14,747 nucleotides of DNA, from the NCBI GenBank assembly GCA_021780095.1, contig JAJXZK010000423.1, positions 1 through 14,747 on the forward strand. Reading direction: 5' to 3'. Numbering within the stretch: the first letter of the stretch is position 1; every line of letters begins with the position of its first letter. Under the pieces are notes generated by a model. That model saw only the letters and a program-made list of their open reading frames with translations, was not told where the DNA came from and ran no database searches. Origin of the DNA: Acidobacteriota bacterium (GTDB taxonomy: Bacteria; Acidobacteriota; Terriglobia; Terriglobales; Acidobacteriaceae). The position numbers were made by a program, and so were the translations under genes. Of this stretch, positions 6,632 to 11,690 are shown piece after piece.

Positions 6632-6885
6632 AGCAGCTCGCCACCCACGGCCGGAGCGTCGACCCACTCCCGCTCTTCGGGCGGTTGCGGCTGCGAATAG
6701 TCGGAAGCTGCGAGCAGATCTTCCAAGGTATAGCGAGGGCGCTGCTGCGGCTCGACAATGAGACGGCCATTTTCGACTTCGACGGCCACGGTCGCGCCCG
6801 CTTTTAGTCGCAATAGATTCAGCAGAGCCGGGGGGACGGCCAGCATGATGGAGCCGCCGACTTTACGCAGGTTAGTGGTATGCAT
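6628..6885 (-). CDS. mazE: MazE/AbrB-type antitoxin
   Basis: An 85-residue protein whose N-terminal half is a SpoVT/AbrB swapped-hairpin DNA-binding domain (LRKVGGSIMLAVPPALLNLL, then LKAGATVAVEVENGRLIVEP). Residues about 50-85 are acidic and Pro/Glu-rich (RPRYTLEDLLAAS, PPEEREWVDAP), the usual flexible toxin-binding tail. It should neutralise the downstream toxin and, as in related modules, repress its own promoter. GAGGGT at 6892-6897 lies 6 nt before the ATG. The upstream A/T-rich palindrome at 6902-6919 overlaps a likely -10 box and is the natural operator candidate. It is the first gene of the two-gene operon and starts 67 bp from the ubiD stop. Confidence 0.92.
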   Translation of the reverse strand: MHTTNLRKVGGSIMLAVPPALLNLLRLKAGATVAVEVENGRLIVEPQQRPRYTLEDLLAASDYSQPQPPEEREWVDAPAVGGELL

Positions 6886-6901
6886 GATGAGACCCTCACA
6901 A

Positions 6902-6919
6902 GTTATATTTTAGTATAAC
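6902..6919 (-). promoter_or_regulatory. Candidate operator and -10 region of the mazEF operon
   Basis: GTTATA (6902-6907) and TATAAC (6914-6919) are perfect 6-bp arms with a 6-nt spacer. On the minus strand TATACT (6917-6912) within it is a good -10 hexamer. No convincing -35 was found at 16-18 nt. The A/T richness stands out in a GC-rich neighbourhood. AbrB-type antitoxins bind palindromes like this, so autorepression is a reasonable inference. Confidence 0.6.
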
Positions 6920-6952
6920 ATAATCGCGCTGTTTTCTGGGCATGCCGCCGTC

Positions 6953-8659
6953 TTAAATGCCCAGCTTTTCCCACACGGCGTCGACTTTGGCTTTGGTCAC
7001 GGAGTCCATGCGGAGCATCTCTGGCCAGGGGCGGGTGAAGCCTTCGGCGGCCCATTTTCTCGTGGCGTCGATGCCCATTTTGCTGCCGTAGTTGGGCAGG
7101 CGCGAGGCGTGATCGAGCGAGTCGATGGGGCCGAGGGTGAATTGAATGTCGCGCTCCGGATCGATGTTGTTGGTCACGCGGAGGACGACTTCGCGCATGT
7201 CCTGCACATCGCAATCCTCATCCACCACAATGACACACTTGGTGAACATGGCCTGCCCGACCGACCAGATCGCGTTCATGACTTTGCGCGCGTGGCCGGG
7301 ATAGCTTTTGCGGATGGAGACGATCATCAGGTTGTGAAAGACGGCCTCGACGGGCAGATTGATGTCGACAATTTCCGGAATGGTGAGCTGCATGAGCGGC
7401 AGAAAAATGCGCTCGACGGCCTTGCCCATCCAGGCGTCTTCCATGGGCGGCTTGCCAACAATGGTGGTGGCATAGATAGGATCGCGGCGATGCGTGATGC
7501 AGGTGATGTGGAAGACGGGATAGTCGTCGGGCAGGGTGTAGAAGCCGGTGTGATCGCCGAAGGGACCCTCGGAGCGCAGCTCGTCGATGCGGACGTAACC
7601 CTCGAGAACAATTTCCGAAGCGGCCGGAACTTGCAGATCGACGGTCTCGCACTGGACCAGCTCGACGGGCTTTTGGCGGAGGAAGCCGGCGATGATGAAC
7701 TCTTCCACTTCTGGCGGTGCGGGCACGATGGCGGAAAACGTGGTGGCGGGATCGGTGCCGATGGCGACGGCGACTTGCAGGATGTCTCCGGAGGATTTGG
7801 TGCGAACGGTGATGTTATCGGCTGCTGGCATTCCTTCGCTCCCATTCAAGCCAGTCGCCGCGGAGACCAGCTTGAATGGGGCACCCTCGACTTTGTTCGA
7901 AGGCAACATGGCTCCGCCGCCGGTTTCTGCCATGCGCGCGACGCGGGCCGAGATCGCGTCGGCAGAGTTGGCCGCGGCCCCGGAGGTTGATTCGGCGGAT
8001 TGGCGGAGGCGTTCACGATAGTGTTCGGCAGCAACTTTCTGGCGCTGCCAGTGCATGCCGGTGGTTTGGCCGTCGTACACCTGCATGCGATACATGCCGA
8101 CATTGCGCTTCCCTGCCGGATTACGCGGGTCGCGGGTGATGACACAGGGCAGTGTGATGAAGCGGCCACCATCCTGCGGCCAGCATTGCAGGATGGGAAA
8201 ATCGAGGACGCTAAAATTTTCGCGCAGAATGACTTCTTTGCAGGGCGCATCTTTGGCGGCGATAAGCTTCGGGAAGAATTTTCCCATCTCGGCCAGCATG
8301 GGGAGCATGCGAACTTTGTCGAGAAAGCCTTCGGGAGAGCGAAGATTCATCAGCTCGCGAATGCGATCGGCCACATCGTTTAAGGAGTTGACCCCGAGTG
8401 CGAGGCGCATGCGGCGCTCGCTGCCAAATTGATTCATAAAAACTTTGGCGCCGGGATAGCCTTTGATATTTTCAAACAGCAGCGCAGGGCCACCGGCAGC
8501 ATGGGTGGGGGCTCCGAGCTTCGACACCCGATCGGCGATTTCCGCGATCTCGAGTATCGGATCAACTTCCGCCTTGATATGTTTCAGTTCTCCCGCCTTG
8601 TCGAGGGCTCCAATCCATTGCCGCAGATCGCTATATGCCAAGTCACTCGTCCTTCCCAT
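6953..8659 (-). CDS. ubiD: UbiD-family prenylated-FMN-dependent (de)carboxylase with internal insert
   Basis: A 568-residue cytoplasmic enzyme; E. coli UbiD is about 497. It should decarboxylate an aromatic or unsaturated acid with prenylated FMN and a divalent metal, in quinone synthesis or aromatic metabolism. Visible sites: NVGMYR with N186 (metal) and R191 (catalytic), E320 (metal), and EGPFGDHTGFY with E364 and D369 (catalytic acids). The usual second metal ligand, His, is replaced by Gln at 207. Between HYRERLRQ (213-220) and LQVAVAIGTDPATT (294-307) there is an extra stretch of about 65 residues, absent from E. coli UbiD, rich in Ala, Ser and Gly, whose DNA holds an 11-bp palindrome. 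ATG 8659 fits the family start; ATG 8692 would add 11 residues and neither has a clear Shine-Dalgarno. No ubiX is in the window. Confidence 0.9.
   Translation of the reverse strand: MGRTSDLAYSDLRQWIGALDKAGELKHIKAEVDPILEIAEIADRVSKLGAPTHAAGGPALLFENIKGYPGAKVFMNQFGSERRMRLALGVNSLNDVADRIRELMNLRSPEGFLDKVRMLPMLAEMGKFFPKLIAAKDAPCKEVILRENFSVLDFPILQCWPQDGGRFITLPCVITRDPRNPAGKRNVGMYRMQVYDGQTTGMHWQRQKVAAEHYRERLRQSAESTSGAAANSADAISARVARMAETGGGAMLPSNKVEGAPFKLVSAATGLNGSEGMPAADNITVRTKSSGDILQVAVAIGTDPATTFSAIVPAPPEVEEFIIAGFLRQKPVELVQCETVDLQVPAASEIVLEGYVRIDELRSEGPFGDHTGFYTLPDDYPVFHITCITHRRDPIYATTIVGKPPMEDAWMGKAVERIFLPLMQLTIPEIVDINLPVEAVFHNLMIVSIRKSYPGHARKVMNAIWSVGQAMFTKCVIVVDEDCDVQDMREVVLRVTNNIDPERDIQFTLGPIDSLDHASRLPNYGSKMGIDATRKWAAEGFTRPWPEMLRMDSVTKAKVDAVWEKLGI
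7841..7880. repeat. Perfect 11-bp palindrome within the UbiD insert
   Basis: CCCATTCAAGC (7841-7851) and GCTTGAATGGG (7870-7880) are perfect arms around an 18-nt loop. Inside the loop GTC and GAC can extend the pairing. It encodes UbiD residues about 260-273, inside the extra stretch. A perfect long palindrome in coding DNA is unusual and suggests a dispersed palindromic element taken into the reading frame. Confidence 0.7.
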
Positions 8660-8853
8660 CGCGGTTCGGTTGCAGTCGCGATCCGTTCTCATCCTAATAC
8701 GCCGATTCCGATTTGCCAGATAGGTTGCCTGCGGAGCGGCATCCTTCACCTTGCCGACGATCCATCCGATTTGTTTATGACACGCATGTCGATTGAAGAT
8801 GCGGTCCGCGGAAGTCAGATGTAGGGCAACTGATACCGTCTTGCGCCTGCTCC

Positions 8854-8881
8854 TATAAATGGCGGGCGATACTTTCGCCCG
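8854..8881 (+). promoter_or_regulatory. Possible -10 box and leader hairpin of the YqjD-like operon
   Basis: TATAAAT at 8854-8860 is followed by a 7-bp perfect hairpin, CGGGCGA (8863-8869) with TCGCCCG (8875-8881). A transcript from this box would begin with the hairpin and have a leader of about 80 nt. No good -35 is visible, which would suit a stress sigma factor but does not show one. The rest of the 8660-8945 gap holds nothing else I can support. Confidence 0.35.
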
Positions 8882-8945
8882 ACGGTCGACGCCAGACCAA
8901 GATGGCGCCTTTACTCTCAACCATTCGACGTAAGGAGTTTGCACG

Positions 8946-9347
8946 ATGTCCACCACTAATGTAGATCCACAGACTGAATCCAACGTTTCCGACCGCGGCT
9001 TTGACGCGGTGGGACAGGCGAAGCGGAAACTCAACGAGTTCGGCGCAACGGCGGCCGACAAGGCGGAGCAGAGCCGCGGAACAGCAGCGGCCGGCCTGGA
9101 AGGCGCAGCCGAGACACTCCACCAGAAGGCCGACCAACTGCACCAGGGTGGCGAGAAGGTCTCGGACATGGCGCATACTGCGGCGAACAAGCTCAGCGCC
9201 ACCGCCGACTACGTTCGCGAAAACAATTTCAAGGACATGATGGAAGACGTTCAAGCGGTGGTGAAGAAGAATCCCGGCCCCGCTCTTGCGGTCGCCGCCG
9301 GCCTGGGCTTTTTGGCAGCGCGGGCGTTCAGCCGCGATCGCGGATAG
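8946..9347 (+). CDS. YqjD/ElaB-like tail-anchored membrane protein
   Basis: A 133-residue protein with a polar, Ala/Lys/Glu/Gln-rich helical body (about 15-105) and a C-terminal hydrophobic anchor, NPGPALAVAAGLGFLAARAF (109-128), followed by a short basic tail. This matches the ElaB/YqjD/YgaM architecture, whose E. coli members are inner-membrane, ribosome-associated stationary-phase proteins. The repeated amphipathic pattern (AETLHQKADQLHQGGEKV and onward) suggests a long helix or coiled coil. TAAGGAG at 8931-8937 precedes the ATG by 8 nt. It is the first gene of a tight three-gene unit with a YqjE-like and a DUF3618 protein, the same grouping seen for these families elsewhere. Ribosome binding here is only inferred from the family. 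Confidence 0.82.
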   Translation: MSTTNVDPQTESNVSDRGFDAVGQAKRKLNEFGATAADKAEQSRGTAAAGLEGAAETLHQKADQLHQGGEKVSDMAHTAANKLSATADYVRENNFKDMMEDVQAVVKKNPGPALAVAAGLGFLAARAFSRDRG

Positions 9348-9359
9348 GTGGGAACGCCA

Positions 9360-9743
9360 ATGGCGACGCAAGAACGTTCGATTAGCGATGTATTACAGGA
9401 CATTGTCGGGAATATTCAAGACATCGTTCGCTCGGAAGTGCGGCTGGCGAAAAGCGAGTTACGCGACGAGTTCGTCAAGGTGAAGGCAGCCGCTCCCTTG
9501 CTGGTGGCAGGAGCTGTGGGTGGATTGCTGGCCGCGTTCTTTTTGGCGTGGGCAGCTTTTGCTGCGTTGTCGCTGGTTCTACCGATGTGGGCAGCAGCTT
9601 TGATTGTGTCAGGAGTATTGGGCCTAGTGGGGGGCCTGATGGCTTCGGCCGGCGTGAAGGCGTTGCAAAAAGTAAATCCACCACAACACACCATCGCAAG
9701 CGTGAAGGAGAATGTGCAATGGGTCAAACAGCAAGTCAAATAG
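9360..9743 (+). CDS. YqjE-like, phage holin superfamily 3 membrane protein
   Basis: A 127-residue protein of the Phage_holin_3_6/YqjE type. Residues 1-45 are an amphipathic helix (SISDVLQDIVGNIQDIVRSE, then VRLAKSELRDE). Two transmembrane helices follow (about 46-72 and 74-96), then a short soluble tail ending VKENVQWVKQQVK. Despite the family name it is not evidence of a prophage: these proteins usually sit beside YqjD homologues in bacterial chromosomes and are thought to act in the envelope. ATG 9360 was preferred to GTG 9348 because GGTGGGA at 9347-9353 lies just before it. The gene starts 12 nt after the YqjD-like stop, and its last 25 bp overlap the DUF3618 gene. Confidence 0.85.
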   Translation: MATQERSISDVLQDIVGNIQDIVRSEVRLAKSELRDEFVKVKAAAPLLVAGAVGGLLAAFFLAWAAFAALSLVLPMWAAALIVSGVLGLVGGLMASAGVKALQKVNPPQHTIASVKENVQWVKQQVK

Positions 9744-10156
9744 AAAATCATATCGACAACAAGCGGGAGGACCTGGGCTCGAATCTGCGCGAGTTGGAAG
9801 ATAAGGTGAAGTCTGTCACGGACTGGCATCGTCAGTTTAGGAGCCGCCCCATGGTGTTCCTAGGGTTGGCGTTTGGCGGCGGAGCAGTCCTGGCTTCGAT
9901 CGTCGGACGTCCTTCCGACCGGCGGCGCAACTCGAATTCTGCGATTGAGAATCGAACCAGCTGGGCGGGGGCGAACTCGCGGACGCCGCGGCCCCCCTCT
10001 CGCGCGATGGAGAAGGCCACAGAAACGTGGCAAAACCTTCAGGGCGCGCTGGTCGGAATCGCGGCAACCAAGGTGAAGGATTACGCGGATGGAATCATTC
10101 CAGGATTTTCTGAGCAATATCGACAAGCAGAAGCCGGGAACAGCCATCACATTTGA
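9719..10156 (+). CDS. DUF3618-containing membrane-anchored protein
   Basis: A 145-residue protein. Residues about 5-35 carry the DUF3618 pattern (SQIENHIDNKREDLGSNLRE then LEDKVK). A basic segment with RQFRSRP leads into one hydrophobic segment, MVFLGLAFGGGAVLASIVGR (45-64), followed by a low-complexity Arg/Ser/Pro region (65-95) and a C-terminal helix ending in YADGIIPGFSEQY. It probably completes an envelope complex with the YqjD- and YqjE-like proteins. The ATG at 9719 overlaps the preceding gene by 25 bp in another frame and has AAGGAG at 9705-9710, 8 nt upstream, so translation is probably coupled or independent at a good level. It is closed by the terminator at 10166-10205. Confidence 0.83.
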   Translation: MGQTASQIENHIDNKREDLGSNLRELEDKVKSVTDWHRQFRSRPMVFLGLAFGGGAVLASIVGRPSDRRRNSNSAIENRTSWAGANSRTPRPPSRAMEKATETWQNLQGALVGIAATKVKDYADGIIPGFSEQYRQAEAGNSHHI

Positions 10157-10165
10157 TGAACGAAA

Positions 10166-10205
10166 ACTGCGCGCTCCGACTCAACCGAGGTGCGCAGTCT
10201 TTTTA
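10166..10205 (+). terminator. Rho-independent terminator of the YqjD-like operon
   Basis: ACTGCGC (10166-10172) pairs perfectly with GCGCAGT (10192-10198), and the stem can extend inward by a few weaker pairs. CTTTTTA follows at 10199 onward. On the minus strand the same stem is followed by TTTT, so it may also end the converging gene at 10181-10498, whose stop codon lies in the loop. Confidence 0.85.
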
Positions 10206-10498
10206 TTCTCCGACAGTGGCTGAGATTGAGCGGATATCTCGACACAGGTGTCCGTTCCGGCGCGAAAGTCGGCCATCCATCGATCCAGATAGGTGTGGGC
10301 GCAACCGGCGCCGCACAGGTGCTTGCTCTCTGCGCTGTGAGCCAGACCGTTTTCCCATGGAGTGAGCTTGAGCGTGGGCTGACCACTGCTGGAATCGAGC
10401 GCAGGGGCACACTCATTGGTGGCGATCCACCACTTCTCTTCCACACCTGCCCGTTGCTTGCCGCAGATGTCACACGTGAAACGATCAATCCAAGCCAT
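10181..10498 (-). CDS. Small Cys-rich protein with zinc-ribbon-like motifs
   Basis: From the ATG at 10498 this is a 105-residue protein beginning MAWIDRFTCDICGKQR; an ATG at 10513 would add five residues. The CDIC pair (C9, C12) and a later HLCGAGCAHTYLDRWM segment (CxxxC with flanking His) look like the two halves of a single zinc site. The middle region includes EKWWIATNEC and LTPWENGLAHSAE. I recall acidobacterial proteins with this pattern but no named function. No membrane segment or signal peptide is present. AGGATGAG lies upstream. It converges on the YqjD-like operon and its stop codon lies in the loop of the shared terminator. It may act as a small regulatory or stress protein, but that is a guess. 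Confidence 0.72.
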   Translation of the reverse strand: MAWIDRFTCDICGKQRAGVEEKWWIATNECAPALDSSSGQPTLKLTPWENGLAHSAESKHLCGAGCAHTYLDRWMADFRAGTDTCVEISAQSQPLSENKKTAHLG

Positions 10499-10626
10499 CG
10501 AGTGCTTTCTCATCCTGTCCGGAAAATTCCGTCTGGTTCGGTCGCTGGTGGGTTATTCGGGGAGTCGCGACGCATTCCGCAAGCGTCAGGATTGAAGCTT
10601 CGACTCTGAATTATGCGCCGGGAACA

Positions 10627-10652
10627 CCCGTCCGTTCGGGGCATGAGACGGG
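10627..10652. repeat. Weak hairpin between two minus-strand genes
   Basis: CCCGTC (10627-10632) and GACGGG (10647-10652) are perfect 6-bp arms with a 14-nt loop, in the gap between the small membrane gene (10700-10969) and the Cys-rich gene. No T-run follows. The rest of 10514-10699 shows nothing I can support. Confidence 0.25.
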
Positions 10653-10699
10653 CTCCGAGCGGTTCAATTTCGGCGCGCCGTTGCGTTGCTACCGTCGCG

Positions 10700-10969
10700 T
10701 CAAAATTGGTGCAGTGCATCCATCAGGTAGAAAGCCAGAATCCCCAAGGTCACCACCCCTTCTGCGCCTCCGCAGATCCGAATCATGTTCTCAACAGGTC
10801 TCACCTTTTTCATGATGAGTTCTTGCTCCTGCTGTTGCATTGTGGACGTCTCTTCCAGGAAGAGCTGATCTTCCTCGGCGCGCGTGATAGAGGCCCGATA
10901 CACAATGAGACCCAAAAGGACGAGTCCCAATACTCCCCAAACGGTCCAAATAACCAATACGTAGCTCAT
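10700..10969 (-). CDS. Small membrane protein, two helices, function unknown
   Basis: An 89-residue protein with a hydrophobic helix at about 4-25 (VLVIWTVWGVLGLVLLGLIV), a charged Glu/Gln-rich middle (about 28-60: RAEEDQLFLEE, MQQQEQELIMKK) that may be coiled coil, and a second short hydrophobic helix near 67-84 (GGAEGVVTLGILAFYLMDAL). I do not recognise a family. The start is well supported: GGAGGT at 10976-10981 lies 6 nt before the ATG at 10969. It is followed by the Cys-rich gene on the same strand after about 200 bp, so they are probably separate units. TACAAT at 10988-10993 on the minus strand could be part of its promoter, without a clear -35. Confidence 0.7.
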   Translation of the reverse strand: MSYVLVIWTVWGVLGLVLLGLIVYRASITRAEEDQLFLEETSTMQQQEQELIMKKVRPVENMIRICGGAEGVVTLGILAFYLMDALHQF

Positions 10970-11181
10970 AAGATGACCTCCCGATGCATTGTAGCCAGTT
11001 ATAGTGTTCCGGCGTCCACGCGAAATTCGTGCCGTCCACGTGCCGACACCGCTTTTGCCTGTATCGTACTCCCAAAATTAGCGGTAGTGGTAGAGATTCT
11101 CTGCATCCCCCACAAGTCTTTCGCATCAACATATAAGCGGCGTACCGGAGCCACCTTGCGCGATTCGCGCGGGGTTTCCAA

Positions 11182-11210
11182 TTGTTTTGCGGCCCAATTC
11201 GCCGTATCAT
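11182..11210 (+). promoter_or_regulatory. Sigma70-type promoter of the HesB/IscA gene
   Basis: TTGTTT (11182-11187), a 17-nt spacer and TATCAT (11205-11210) form a good housekeeping promoter. It predicts a transcript start near 11217 and a leader of about 27 nt before the ATG at 11244. A small palindrome, GCGCG/CGCGC at 11158-11170, lies just upstream. The remaining part of the 10970-11181 gap shows nothing else clear. Confidence 0.65.
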
Positions 11211-11243
11211 ATAAGAGGTAAAGAAAGACGAGGGCTATCCATA

Positions 11244-11615
11244 ATGGCAACGACGACGCAAACTCCCACCCCTGAAACTGTGAAGGCTCCCCCGGTCACA
11301 TTAACCCCGGAGGCGATCAAGAAGGTTCGCGAAATTATGGCGACCCAGGATCCAGTTCCTTCGGGATTGCGGCTAGGTGTAGTGGGTGGCGGCTGCTCCG
11401 GCTTCCAATACTCCATGTCGTTTGAGAACCAGTCCGGCATGATGGACAAGGTATTGAATTTCGACGGCTTAAAGGTCTTCGTCGACTCCACCTCCCTGAT
11501 GTACCTGGGCGGCTGCGTGGTGGACTATGTTGAGACCCTGGAGGCGGCTGGATTCAAGTTTGAGAATCCGAACGTTAAGAGCACGTGCGGCTGCGGATCG
11601 TCGTTCAGCGCATAA
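11244..11615 (+). CDS. HesB/IscA-type iron-sulfur cluster carrier (ErpA-like)
   Basis: A 123-residue A-type carrier. After a 17-residue Thr/Pro-rich extension, the domain runs VTLTPEAIKKVREIM, RLGVVGGGCSGFQYSMSFE and a C-terminal STCGCGSSFSA. C51, C115 and C117 are the three conserved ligands that hold a 2Fe-2S or 4Fe-4S cluster for delivery to apo-proteins in the cytoplasm. C91 is an extra Cys. YLGGCVVDYVETLEAAGFKFENP is the usual block before the CGCG motif. The ATG at 11244 was chosen because the family start follows it and GAGGG at 11230-11234 lies 9 nt upstream. It is transcribed alone from its own promoter, with no isc or suf genes adjacent, which suits ErpA or stand-alone IscA. Which of the two cannot be decided. 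Confidence 0.93.
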   Translation: MATTTQTPTPETVKAPPVTLTPEAIKKVREIMATQDPVPSGLRLGVVGGGCSGFQYSMSFENQSGMMDKVLNFDGLKVFVDSTSLMYLGGCVVDYVETLEAAGFKFENPNVKSTCGCGSSFSA

Positions 11616-11690
11616 GTTTGCAGCATAAATCTTTTGAGGGGCGGTGTATTCGCGAGAATATATCGCCCTTTTTTGGCAAATCAGGCTACG

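Noticed and set aside
7109..7990. Long plus-strand frame of 293 codons opposite ubiD
   Set aside because: Antisense shadow of a well-supported enzyme gene; Gly/Asp/Val/Ala bias matches the complement of the coding frame.
8660..9202. Upstream continuation of the ubiD reading frame by 181 codons
   Set aside because: The extra residues have no family similarity and lie antisense to the YqjD-like gene; the family N-terminus fits ATG 8659.
9360..9743. Holin-like protein as a sign of a prophage
   Set aside because: It belongs to the YqjE-type branch and sits with YqjD and DUF3618 partners; no phage genes are nearby.
10999..11250. Minus-strand frame of 83 codons starting with a hydrophobic stretch
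   Set aside because: It overlaps the HesB promoter and start codon, has no ribosome binding site and loses any protein-like pattern after the first 25 residues.
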